Below, piece after piece: positions 17,756 through 25,474 of a stretch of DNA of 56,190 nucleotides (positions within the stretch are counted from its first letter, which is position 1; each line of letters begins with the position of its first letter). This DNA comes from a virus. The stretch covers positions 1 to 56,190 of IMG/VR virus record IMGVR_UViG_3300047476_001428. One strand, given 5' to 3'. The translations under genes were made by a program, and so were the position numbers. Under the pieces are notes generated by a model that worked only from the letters and a program-made list of their open reading frames with translations, was not told the origin of the DNA and ran no database searches.

Positions 17756-19615
17756 TTAGTATCCACCCGATTTACTTGGCATATTTGGGTAAGTTCCTTG
17801 TGCTTGCATATCCTTAAACATTTTTTGAATTGTTTTTTGGAACTCAGCACTATTAATCACTTGTTGTACTTGGTCTTGTGTTAATTTAATTGTTGACCCG
17901 TCAGGACTTTTCATATTAAAATTAACTTCACCTTCTACTTTTAATGGATTAAAAGCTACATTTGTCGTTTGTTGTACATTAGTTTGTTTTTCAACCTCAG
18001 GTTTTTTTGTTGGTCCACCACTAAACATCGCCTCAGCCTTTTTTCCTAAACTTGTTAAACCGTTATAGGCGGCACCGGCAGCTTCAGCAATTTTGTTTCC
18101 TGATGAAATATATGGTTTTCCAGCACTTTCAAAATCAAATTTTGAAAAAGAATCGGCCATTTTCTTAATACCACTTTCAACATCACTTCCACCTTTTTTC
18201 ATGACTTCAGCCAATTTATCTAAACCACCTTTACCTGACATCACATCAATTAAACTTTGCCCAGTTTCTTCATAAAATTTGTTGGCACCCCCAATTCCAC
18301 CTCTAACATTACCCCCACTTTCACGAGCTGCTTTACCACCAGCAACAATAGTTCCTCTAAGAACTTCTCGTAAATCTGCAGGTGCTCTTGAACCCGCGGC
18401 AGTCGCTTGTAAAGTAGCTTTGATTTCACCAAGTGTTCTTGTTTGTAACTCAGATTCAGTAAGTTGTTCACGAGCCAAATCTTCAAGTGAAACAGGTGAT
18501 TGTGCTTCTTTTAATTCTTTTAAGTCATTAGTATTTAATTGAGATACTAACTTTTGTTCTCCACTAACTTTAACAGTAAATCCACCTTTTTCTTTACTAT
18601 ATGTCGCAACATTGGCTATAAATTGTTTTGACTCTTCATCAATTCCTGGTAACTTAAAGTCTTTGGCAATCATACTCATTTTTTGACTTGCCGTTGACAT
18701 TTTAATCAACTCTTCATAACTAATACCTGTTTGTTGAGCGATTTCTCTTAAATCACGTTTAGCATTTGGGAATACCTTAAATTCTTTTGTTTTTTCATCA
18801 AAGTATGTGAATTTTTCGGTCATCTTAACAACTTGTTTCTGTAGTTCTTCAGTATCTTCTGAAGCCAAATACATCAATCTAAATGGGTCTGCCAAGTCAC
18901 CTGCAGCAACGCCCATTCTTTGAAATGCTGAAACCATTTCAACAGCACCTTCAGGATTAAACACCCTTTCAGCAAATCCAAAAATTTCCTGCATGTTAAT
19001 ACGTAATCCCGCAGCTTGTGCCGACATTCTTGCCAATCCTTCAACACCACCTTGAAATCCGTATTTATTAATGGTTGATAAATTCTGTTCAACATTTTTG
19101 AACACGGCACTTGTGTTAACACCAACCCTACGAGCAATGTCCACCGTAGACTGCATGTTATCTTTAATGTTCGCAGTTTGAATACCAGCGCTTTGAAAAC
19201 CTTCAACAACTCTACCAACTTCATTACTTGATAGACCAACAGCTTTAGCCCCCGCAAATAATCCACTAACAGTCTCACCTAAGGTTATAACATTAGTTCC
19301 TAATTGTTGAGCAATTCCTTGTTGAATTGTTTGAACATCCGCAAATTCACCCCCAAGTCCGACAATTGTTGGGTAAGCAATAGCTGCTTCTTGTCTTAAT
19401 CCAGTAATAGCTCTTTGAGTTTGACCCAAAGTACCAGCCATACTTGCGTTAAGATTGGCTAATTGTTTTTCTAATAATACAGTTCCGTCAAGAAGATTGT
19501 CATAAACCTTATTAACCTCTTCTTTCAATCCCTTAAGCATTTCACTAACAGAATTAATACTGTTAGATAACCCTGAAGTGTTCGGTGTATTTGGATTTGG
19601 CGGTGTCGCTTGCAT
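17756..19615 (-). CDS. Tape measure protein (T4 gp29 position)
   Basis: A 619-residue, Ala/Gly/Gln-rich, largely helical protein. It opens with a coiled coil (about 15-65), then long alanine/glycine-rich helices (80-330), a charged middle with KMTEKFTYFDEKTKEFKVF, and a C-terminal KVEGEVNFNMKSPDGS strand before a final helix. The helical repeats and position between tail-chaperone genes and baseplate genes are typical for a tape measure, which sets tail length and is ejected ahead of DNA. T4 gp29 is 590 residues, so a tail of roughly T4 length is expected if the usual length rule holds. It begins 28 bases after the small chaperone frame, with its own TATTTAT element. Confidence 0.8.
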   Translation of the reverse strand: MQATPPNPNTPNTSGLSNSINSVSEMLKGLKEEVNKVYDNLLDGTVLLEKQLANLNASMAGTLGQTQRAITGLRQEAAIAYPTIVGLGGEFADVQTIQQGIAQQLGTNVITLGETVSGLFAGAKAVGLSSNEVGRVVEGFQSAGIQTANIKDNMQSTVDIARRVGVNTSAVFKNVEQNLSTINKYGFQGGVEGLARMSAQAAGLRINMQEIFGFAERVFNPEGAVEMVSAFQRMGVAAGDLADPFRLMYLASEDTEELQKQVVKMTEKFTYFDEKTKEFKVFPNAKRDLREIAQQTGISYEELIKMSTASQKMSMIAKDFKLPGIDEESKQFIANVATYSKEKGGFTVKVSGEQKLVSQLNTNDLKELKEAQSPVSLEDLAREQLTESELQTRTLGEIKATLQATAAGSRAPADLREVLRGTIVAGGKAARESGGNVRGGIGGANKFYEETGQSLIDVMSGKGGLDKLAEVMKKGGSDVESGIKKMADSFSKFDFESAGKPYISSGNKIAEAAGAAYNGLTSLGKKAEAMFSGGPTKKPEVEKQTNVQQTTNVAFNPLKVEGEVNFNMKSPDGSTIKLTQDQVQQVINSAEFQKTIQKMFKDMQAQGTYPNMPSKSGGY

Positions 19616-19629
19616 AATTAGTTATTCTA

Positions 19630-19636
19630 ATAAATA
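19630..19636 (-). promoter_or_regulatory. TATTTAT element before the tape measure gene
   Basis: Minus-strand TTTCTATTTATTAGAA, 14 bases before the tape measure ATG and just after the stop of the preceding small gene. Confidence 0.42.
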
Positions 19637-19643
19637 GAAACTA

Positions 19644-19829
19644 TTATGTTTTTGAAAAACTTTCAATAATTTTGTCAATCAAATATCTACGAGCAAATGT
19701 AGGTATCTGATGATACTCAGTCCAAGAAATATTCAAATTCTTGTTTAGAATATAAAATTCGTCTAATTGGTATTTTTTATAATCAGAAGAAAACCCGAAA
19801 AAACTCCACCCCGAAGGCGATGTCAACAT
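19644..19829 (-). CDS. Small tail-chaperone frame (gp51-like position), probably reached by frameshift
   Basis: A 61-codon frame beginning with an ATG inside the end of the gp26-like gene and extending 139 bases past its stop. The encoded tail contains SSDYKKYQLDEFYIL and RRYLIDKIIESF, short helices typical of tail-assembly chaperone C-termini. It lies in the +1 frame relative to the gp26-like gene and ends just before the tape measure, the classic place for a G/GT-type frameshifted extension. It may be translated as its own small protein from the internal ATG, as a fusion to the upstream protein, or both. T4 genes 26 and 51 are likewise adjacent. Confidence 0.6.
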   Translation of the reverse strand: MLTSPSGWSFFGFSSDYKKYQLDEFYILNKNLNISWTEYHQIPTFARRYLIDKIIESFSKT

Positions 19830-20532
19830 CTACCTTTTCTCCTGACGGGGTCATAACTGTTTTTCTTAAATCTAATTGGGGTTCATTTTCATTAATAAAG
19901 TTCCTTATAAACTTGGAATCCATAATTGGTAAACCTTCAACAAATTTGTTAATTGTACCTTGGTCACCGTCACCCTCGACAGATACAATTTGTTTTTGAA
20001 GTTTCCAAGTAACCTTTGGAGCTACTCTACCAACAGGATAACTTTCACCCAATTTATTAATATCTTGAATTTCTCTCCATGTTAATGGTTTAATTCTAAC
20101 ATTAACACCAGATTTTGGAAGTGTCACATCAAATGTTCCGTCTTCATTTGGTGGTACAGATGTTTTTTTGAAATCCAAAGCATCCAACATAATATCGGTT
20201 TGGAATCTCTTATTAGTTTGGGGGTCAATAACAGAAATCTTATATTCAGGACCAAAAGAAGTGTTTCTTAAAAAAATTAACAATGCTTCAATGTCACCAT
20301 TTAACATGTCTTCAGGTCTCAAATCCGGTTCATAAACTTTACTACGGAGTAAAGTCATAATCATGTCATCTCCATTGGAAGCCATGATTGTATTTTCATC
20401 AGCCGCAGTTAAGTATCCAACTTTAACCGACTTCTTTTTTGATTTGTAGAATTTACCTTCAGATGGAAGTTTAACCACATCGTGTGGTAAGTTAAATTCT
20501 TGTTGACCATATTTCATTAAATTTTCATCCAT
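19783..20532 (-). CDS. gp26-like baseplate/tail assembly chaperone
   Basis: A 249-residue protein of the T4 gp26/baseplate-chaperone family. The diagnostic N-terminal part has LPSEGKFYKSKKKSV, then VGYLTAADENTIMAS, and a later DIEALLIFLRNTSFGPEY. This is the LPS-G-x-Y, DE and LR-x-x-S-F/YG pattern of the family. A C-terminal LTWREIQDINKL segment follows. It should bind the tape measure and help start tube polymerisation or hub assembly. It is preceded by a terminator whose T-tract touches the ATG, and its 3' end carries a T6C run that could shift ribosomes into the next frame. Confidence 0.75.
   Translation of the reverse strand: MDENLMKYGQQEFNLPHDVVKLPSEGKFYKSKKKSVKVGYLTAADENTIMASNGDDMIMTLLRSKVYEPDLRPEDMLNGDIEALLIFLRNTSFGPEYKISVIDPQTNKRFQTDIMLDALDFKKTSVPPNEDGTFDVTLPKSGVNVRIKPLTWREIQDINKLGESYPVGRVAPKVTWKLQKQIVSVEGDGDQGTINKFVEGLPIMDSKFIRNFINENEPQLDLRKTVMTPSGEKVDVDIAFGVEFFRVFF
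19797..19803 (-). other. Candidate programmed frameshift site (TTTTTTC)
   Basis: On the minus strand the gp26-like frame reads GAG TTT TTT CGG GTT TTC TTC TGA. Slipping +1 from TTT to TTC before the CGG codon enters the 61-codon frame, giving FFGFSSDY. CGG should be a rare codon in such AT-rich DNA, and the stop is only four codons further on, both features seen in +1 sites. A -2 slip would reach the same frame. Confidence 0.5.
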
Positions 20533-20563
20533 AAAAAAAACACAGGGAATTAGTCCCTGTGTT
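20531..20563 (-). terminator. Terminator between tail tube and gp26-like genes
   Basis: ACACAGGGA pairs with TCCCTGTGT (arms 20539/20540-20548 and 20554-20562/20563) around a five-base loop, followed on the minus strand by eight Ts that run straight into the ATG of the gp26-like gene. It should limit read-through from the abundant tube gene into the low-copy chaperone gene. Confidence 0.85.
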
Positions 20564-20611
20564 AAATATACCTTAGATTAAATATTAATCAATATAAAAG
20601 TAAACACTATA

Positions 20612-21100
20612 TTAGTAAACCAAGATACAACGGTCCATTTGTAATGTAACATCTAATCCTGCTAATTTGTCATCACTATATGCTACGTTGTCCCAAGCAG
20701 CTTTAGTAATCATACATCCGTCCAAAATCCATTTTTCTACAACAACACCAGTTGGGTCTAACATTTCAAGGTCAACATTTTTCTTGTAACCTGCAGCATA
20801 ACCCATACGACCTGTAACAGATTCAGCATGTAAACGAACCCACTCCATAAGAGCCTGAGTCGCTGATGGACCAATTGGGTCACGGAATTTAACAGAAATT
20901 GGGTTCCATTTGAAACGACCTGCTACGAATGTAGAAGTATTCAAAAATTGTATTTCTGTAGAGTTGATGTCAATAGATGGTCTTCCTGATGATTCTACGA
21001 ACCATTCATTAATACCTAAAGTTGTGTCGAATCTCAATATAAATCGGTTCGCTCTTTTTGGTTCGTAAGGAACCGGCATTTTCATTAATAAATCAGCCAT
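20612..21100 (-). CDS. Tail tube protein, T4 gp19-like
   Basis: A 162-residue protein, almost identical in length to T4 gp19 (163). It stacks as hexameric rings to form the inner tube under the sheath. Family features are an N-terminal PYEPKRANRFILRF strand, then a VESSGRPSIDI loop, a KWNPISVKFRDPIGPSA strand-loop and an MEWVRLHAESVTGRMGYAAGYK helix/loop, followed by a C-terminal strand pair. It lies downstream of the sheath and HAD genes and upstream of a strong terminator, so it is probably one of the most highly expressed genes here. A composite upstream element containing both TATTTAT and T4-type TATAAATA precedes it. Confidence 0.92.
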   Translation of the reverse strand: MADLLMKMPVPYEPKRANRFILRFDTTLGINEWFVESSGRPSIDINSTEIQFLNTSTFVAGRFKWNPISVKFRDPIGPSATQALMEWVRLHAESVTGRMGYAAGYKKNVDLEMLDPTGVVVEKWILDGCMITKAAWDNVAYSDDKLAGLDVTLQMDRCILVY

Positions 21101-21132
21101 GGTATATTTGTTTTTTTACTTTTGTTTTAGTT

Positions 21133-21148
21133 TATTTATATATAAATA
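21133..21148 (-). promoter_or_regulatory. Composite late-promoter candidate of the tail tube gene
   Basis: The minus strand reads TATTTATATATAAATA, joining the recurrent TATTTAT element to an exact T4 late-promoter string TATAAATA. It lies about 32 bases upstream of the ATG, in a 103-base gap that otherwise holds no gene. The sheath gene has the same pairing of elements. Confidence 0.55.
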
Positions 21149-21203
21149 CATACTACTGGAAAATTTTTGTCTTTACTTTGTTTTTTTCAAAATTATACTC
21201 CCA

Positions 21204-22040
21204 TTAGTATCTAGTTTTAGCTCCTTTACCAGTATAGTAATTCTTTAACATTGGTTCATCTTCAAAACTCTTCTTCATTACTTCTACATTTCTAATATCA
21301 TCATCTGAAAAACCAATACTAGGAACAAAGTTATTTTTCACATCATTTTTAAGATATAATTTTTTACCTAATTGTTTTGCTTGAGATTTTACATAAGAAA
21401 TAAATTCCCTCATTGCGTCCACTTTTAATTGTTCAGGATTTCCCGCTCCTGTTGGGTCAAGAAAACTAACAGGGTAATATTTGTTCATATCTAAATAATC
21501 TTTTATTAACTCGACATCAGATTTGTCTTCCATACCTGCAATGTCTCTGTATTTTCTAAGATTCTTTAATAATAATTTTTTATTAATACCTTGATGGTCG
21601 GACACAATTAAATTATAAATCGCATCTTTAAGTGTATTTGGGTTGTGACCACGAGCGGTGATTATTGAAAAAATTGACCCGTTGTTGATTGCTTCCACAA
21701 AATCAGACCAAGCCGGACCGGTTTTTGCTTTCATAGCGTCAATCTTAAATTGTTTGTCACCACCTTCTCTAAAATTTCTATAAGGTTGGTCAGCATACCC
21801 AACAATTTTATGTCCATTATAATCAAACTCTTCTTTACCGATTTGGTGTCTATGTTCCGCAAAATCCTCAGTAGACATTGGAACTTCATTACCTTCTTCA
21901 TCCCTTAAAATAATTTTTGTTGGCATGTACATTAAGTTGTCATCCCAATCAAAAGCGTAATACTTTAAGTCTGGCGTACCAGCATCATCGAAACCTTCAC
22001 GTAACGATGATACTGGATTATTTTTTTTGTTTTTCAACAT
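21204..22040 (-). CDS. HAD-superfamily hydrolase between tube and sheath genes
   Basis: A 278-residue protein with the four-part HAD pattern: DWDDN (nucleophile Asp31 and acid Asp33), IITARGHNP with Thr128 as motif II, a lysine-rich segment KKLLLKNLRKY as a possible motif III, and GFSDDDIRNVE (246-248) as motif IV. HAD enzymes hydrolyse phosphate esters using Mg2+; candidates for the substrate are nucleotides, sugar phosphates or a phosphoprotein, and the sequence does not say which. It starts 6 bases after the sheath stop, so it is made with the sheath, and is followed by a gap with the tube promoter. An enzyme at this spot is unusual; a virion or assembly role is possible. Confidence 0.78.
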   Translation of the reverse strand: MLKNKKNNPVSSLREGFDDAGTPDLKYYAFDWDDNLMYMPTKIILRDEEGNEVPMSTEDFAEHRHQIGKEEFDYNGHKIVGYADQPYRNFREGGDKQFKIDAMKAKTGPAWSDFVEAINNGSIFSIITARGHNPNTLKDAIYNLIVSDHQGINKKLLLKNLRKYRDIAGMEDKSDVELIKDYLDMNKYYPVSFLDPTGAGNPEQLKVDAMREFISYVKSQAKQLGKKLYLKNDVKNNFVPSIGFSDDDIRNVEVMKKSFEDEPMLKNYYTGKGAKTRY

Positions 22041-22046
22041 AAATTA

Positions 22047-25000
22047 TTAGATGTTTTCAAACGATGCTCCTGTTGGAGTTATTAAGAAATCAATTTCAAT
22101 GAATTCCAACGCTTTTGTTGGTTTCAAATAAATTTTTCCTGTCATTGTATTTCTATCTAAGTCTTCTGGTGAGTTACTTACAGTAACACGGAAGTCGTAT
22201 AAACCTCTGTCTCTTCTAATAGCATCTAAGATAGGGTTAACCGCATCTAAGAAGTCTTGTCTTACTTTAGCGTCGTTTTGTTCAAACAACAATCTTACAG
22301 AAACAGCCGAAATCAACTTACGAGCTTGTAATAACAATCTTCTTACGTTAATTCTGTTTAATGCCGAATCAGCGATTTGAAGTGTTTTGTTACCCCAAAT
22401 TACAGTTCCAACATCAGAGAATGTTGCGATAGGGTTAATTCTACCTTGATACAATGTATCTCTATCTTGTTGTGTAAGTTTCTTACGAGCCTTAACTGAG
22501 TTAACCAAACCTCTTGTGTAACCCGCAGTTGCAAACCATGGGAATGAAATGTTATCTGTCAAAGCCAAGTTTCTACAAACTTCACCTGTTGGTGGTAAGT
22601 AGATTTGTGTGTTATTAACAGTATCTCTTACCAAAATCCAAGGGTAATAAGTTGCTGTGTAGTTAGAGTCAATTCCTGTATTTACTAAGTTGTCAACAGC
22701 TTCTGTTGGGTAAATGAAGTTTCCTGTCTGAACAGGGATATTCAAGTTACAATCAGGTGTTGTACAGATGTAGATAGAATCAGCTCTGTCATATGTAACC
22801 ATTGAGATAGCATCTTCAACTAAGTTTGAGTTATTCACATAATCAATACCTGGTGTTGCAAATACGTTAATAGTAGTTGCTTCAGGGTTAGCGAATGTAC
22901 TAATACCTAACAAGTATGCGTAGTAATCAGTGTTTGCATAATCAGTGAAGTTATCGATTGCGATTGGTTTGAATGCTCCCCAACCAGTTGCGTTTGGATA
23001 TCTTGTTGTTGAACATGCACCTTTTTGGTAACCCGCTCCACCTAATTGGAATCTATCAGTGTTTGTTCTTTTTTCTGTGTATATGTCCCAACCATCAAAA
23101 CCTTTTTGAACCAAGAATGTGAATTTTCTTGCTTGGATTTGGTAGTAAGGGTTTGCTGGAGTTTCAGGGTCAGATTGGAACGATGCATCACCAACTTCAA
23201 ACGCTGATGTTCCTGATGTTGGACCAAATGCGATTGTTACAACAGTCGCTCCTGAATCCATGTGGAAACCTTTTGTTTGATAGTTCCAAGGTAACGCAGG
23301 GTCTTCAACACACAAGTCGTTTGGTTTTTGAACACCTTTGAACATAAAGAAGTCAGGGTCATAACCAATTTGTGATGAGATACCTAAGTAAGATGTTCTT
23401 ACTCTATCACCAGCACTTTGTACTGTGTTGTCACCAGCTGTTGTACCAAATGGTGGGTTATAAATAATTTCACTTGGGTAGTTATATGATGTCTTGTAAA
23501 CTGGGAATGGAGGAGTTGCGTTAGCGTATTCTCTAATTTCATATCCTTCAAATCCACAAGGTAATGAATCAGGGTTAGCATCCTCATTCATTTCCAACAT
23601 GATGTATTTTGAATTCAAAGCGTATTCACCATCAGCAGTACCAACTTTAACAGCGATGTAACTATTAGAAGCTGGGTCTAAACTACAGTTAGTGTATTTT
23701 TCAATAACTACAGGGTTTGAGTCAGTATCGTAGAATGAACGAACAGCCAAATCAAATGTACCATTAGTAAATGAGATATTTTGAATTGAAATTTTAATTT
23801 GTAAGTTTGCCGAGTCACCGTCACAAACAGTGATTATCTTAAACAATCTTTGTACTGTATTACCACGAAGTTGAGAAACAACCCAAGGTGATTCAGCAGA
23901 TTTGTAAGGAACCAAATAATCAGCAATAGTATCAGTAGTTGAAGTATATCTTACACCTGGTAAAGCCACGAAGTCAGAATTAATACCTCTGATGTAACCT
24001 TTGTTATAAGAGTAATTTAATAAGTTAGAGAATTTTTCTTCAACAAACAAAGGAACTTCAGTTCTTAATTTACCAAAGTTTGTTTGACCAAACACTTTAG
24101 TAATGTAGTTTGTATCTGAAGTATTCAATGAAGTCATGAAACTAAAGTCAGTTCCATCTGCAGTTTGACCTGAAATCGCAAATTCCGCAAATGGGTTTTG
24201 TGTAATAGCCGAATAAGTTCCTGAGTTGTTAATGATAACACTAGTTAAACCTGTTACTGTGTAATCAGGACCTGTATTAGCACCAGCATATGTTGCAATA
24301 CCTCTTGAACGTAGTGTAGCTGCAACCATATTATTGTATTCTGTATATGCTGTTCCTGAGTAGTAATAAACCGAACCTGAAGCAGTTCCTGAGAAATTTC
24401 CTGAACCTAAATCAGTTAATGATGAAACTACTGAGAACCAAGAGTAACCTGTATAAGCATCTCCTGATGAAATGTTGAAGTTTGCATAGTACCAAGCGTC
24501 GTTAGTTGATGCTGAATAGTTAGCATCCGCGGTAGTTACTCCCGAAACTTGATATACGTTTGTTGATGCTGTATACGCTGATACACTTGGGGTGATAGCC
24601 GATGAAACAGTACCGTAATAATAAATCGTAGTAGCTGATGTTGCAGAACTTGCGATTACACCACTCAATTCAGCATCAATTTGGTCTCTTAAAGTACTAG
24701 TACTTCCGTCAAATTGAGTAAATGGTACATCCAAATTATTTTGAATGATACTTGGGAATGATGTTAAGAAGTTTACAGTACCGCCAGTATTACCCGAGAA
24801 ATTCACTGTATATGCTTGAGGTGAACCACTGAAACCTATTGTTCCTGGGTCAACGTTTGCAATTGTGGTAATTGACCAAGATGGACCCGCATCGTAACCC
24901 GAAAGACCCAAAACTCTGGTAACAAACAATTGGTTAGATTGTTGTAGATAAGATTTAGCAATGTACGCCAATTCGTACTTTGGAATTTGTGTGTTCACAA

Positions 25001-25199
25001 ATTTTTCTGGGATTGTACCTCCGAAATATGCTTCAAAGTCACTGTAGTTTGTGATGAAGATAGGTTCAAAAGCTGGACCTGTTTGTGTTTCACCCACAAC
25101 ACCCAAAGTTGTAACACCGACACTTTGAGCAACATAACTTAAGTCATATTCAGATGTATAGACACCTGGAGAAACGAAAATTTTATTTGATACTGCCAT
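22047..25199 (-). CDS. Contractile tail sheath protein, T4 gp18-like
   Basis: A 1050-residue sheath subunit. The N-terminus has the family phrase SPGVYTSEYDLSYVAQSVGVTTLGVVG, cited here by its key parts (SPGVY, an ES/EY-D loop, GVVGET-x-GPA), and the C-terminal 150 residues hold the conserved polymerisation domain with FEQNDAKVRQDFLDAVNP, a YDFRVTVSNS strand and a KIYLKPTKALEFIEIDF strand. Between them lies a long Thr/Ser/Tyr-rich region (about 150-600), so this subunit is much larger than T4 gp18 (659) and probably carries outward-facing insertions. On contraction it drives the tube through the envelope. It heads a transcript with the HAD and tube genes. Confidence 0.93.
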   Translation of the reverse strand: MAVSNKIFVSPGVYTSEYDLSYVAQSVGVTTLGVVGETQTGPAFEPIFITNYSDFEAYFGGTIPEKFVNTQIPKYELAYIAKSYLQQSNQLFVTRVLGLSGYDAGPSWSITTIANVDPGTIGFSGSPQAYTVNFSGNTGGTVNFLTSFPSIIQNNLDVPFTQFDGSTSTLRDQIDAELSGVIASSATSATTIYYYGTVSSAITPSVSAYTASTNVYQVSGVTTADANYSASTNDAWYYANFNISSGDAYTGYSWFSVVSSLTDLGSGNFSGTASGSVYYYSGTAYTEYNNMVAATLRSRGIATYAGANTGPDYTVTGLTSVIINNSGTYSAITQNPFAEFAISGQTADGTDFSFMTSLNTSDTNYITKVFGQTNFGKLRTEVPLFVEEKFSNLLNYSYNKGYIRGINSDFVALPGVRYTSTTDTIADYLVPYKSAESPWVVSQLRGNTVQRLFKIITVCDGDSANLQIKISIQNISFTNGTFDLAVRSFYDTDSNPVVIEKYTNCSLDPASNSYIAVKVGTADGEYALNSKYIMLEMNEDANPDSLPCGFEGYEIREYANATPPFPVYKTSYNYPSEIIYNPPFGTTAGDNTVQSAGDRVRTSYLGISSQIGYDPDFFMFKGVQKPNDLCVEDPALPWNYQTKGFHMDSGATVVTIAFGPTSGTSAFEVGDASFQSDPETPANPYYQIQARKFTFLVQKGFDGWDIYTEKRTNTDRFQLGGAGYQKGACSTTRYPNATGWGAFKPIAIDNFTDYANTDYYAYLLGISTFANPEATTINVFATPGIDYVNNSNLVEDAISMVTYDRADSIYICTTPDCNLNIPVQTGNFIYPTEAVDNLVNTGIDSNYTATYYPWILVRDTVNNTQIYLPPTGEVCRNLALTDNISFPWFATAGYTRGLVNSVKARKKLTQQDRDTLYQGRINPIATFSDVGTVIWGNKTLQIADSALNRINVRRLLLQARKLISAVSVRLLFEQNDAKVRQDFLDAVNPILDAIRRDRGLYDFRVTVSNSPEDLDRNTMTGKIYLKPTKALEFIEIDFLITPTGASFENI

Positions 25200-25222
25200 T
25201 TTGTTTGATATTGTTCATGTTT

Positions 25223-25239
25223 TATTTATAACATAAATA
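25223..25239 (-). promoter_or_regulatory. Composite late-promoter candidate of the sheath gene
   Basis: The minus strand reads TATTTATGTTATAAATA, again TATTTAT followed by TATAAATA, about 23-33 bases before the sheath ATG. The match to the tube gene's element is close in order and spacing. Confidence 0.55.
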
Positions 25240-25275
25240 TTCAGTATTTTTAGAAAAACTTTACTTTCCAATATC

Positions 25276-25282
25276 TATTTAT
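25276..25282 (+). promoter_or_regulatory. TATTTAT element before the small RHH gene
   Basis: Plus-strand TCTATTTATAAAA, 36 bases before the preferred ATG at 25319. It lies back to back with the sheath promoter. Confidence 0.38.
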
Positions 25283-25288
25283 AAAATG

Positions 25289-25306
25289 GGCAGACTATTT
25301 TCTGCC
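25289..25306 (+). promoter_or_regulatory. Hairpin in the leader of the small RHH gene
   Basis: GGCAGA (25289-25294) pairs perfectly with TCTGCC (25301-25306) around a six-base loop, 12 bases before the ATG at 25319. As an inverted repeat it could be an operator for the dimeric RHH protein encoded just downstream, or a leader hairpin. Function inferred. Confidence 0.4.
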
Positions 25307-25318
25307 TTTATTCTGACT

Positions 25319-25474
25319 ATGGAAAAGAAAATTAAAAATCTTAAGATATCGATAGAGTCACACACAATTTTGAAAAACTACTGTGACAAACGAGGTATCA
25401 AAATGTATAAGTTTTTGGAAAACTTAATCAAAGAAAAATGTTCTGAAAAAAAGGATATATACGGAGAAGATTAA
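25319..25474 (+). CDS. Small ribbon-helix-helix-like regulator
   Basis: A 51-residue basic protein starting MEKKIKNLKIS. An N-terminal beta strand (KNLKISIE) followed by two helices (HTILKNYCDKRG and MYKFLENLIKEKC) is the ribbon-helix-helix (Arc/CopG) layout, which as a dimer binds short inverted repeats. I prefer ATG 25319 over the in-frame ATG at 25286, because the longer form would run through the hairpin and adds no conserved residues. It is the only plus-strand gene within the tail block, sits between the sheath and gp15-like genes, and overlaps the latter tail to tail by 4 bases. It might repress late genes or itself. Confidence 0.6.
   Translation: MEKKIKNLKISIESHTILKNYCDKRGIKMYKFLENLIKEKCSEKKDIYGED

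Noticed and set aside
18874-19278. 134-codon minus-strand frame inside the tape measure gene
   Set aside because: It is Leu-rich shadow reading within a gene whose own frame has clear tape-measure character.
25286-25318. Longer start (ATG 25286) for the small RHH gene
   Set aside because: The extra residues would be encoded by a perfect hairpin and are not part of the RHH pattern; ATG 25319 fits better.
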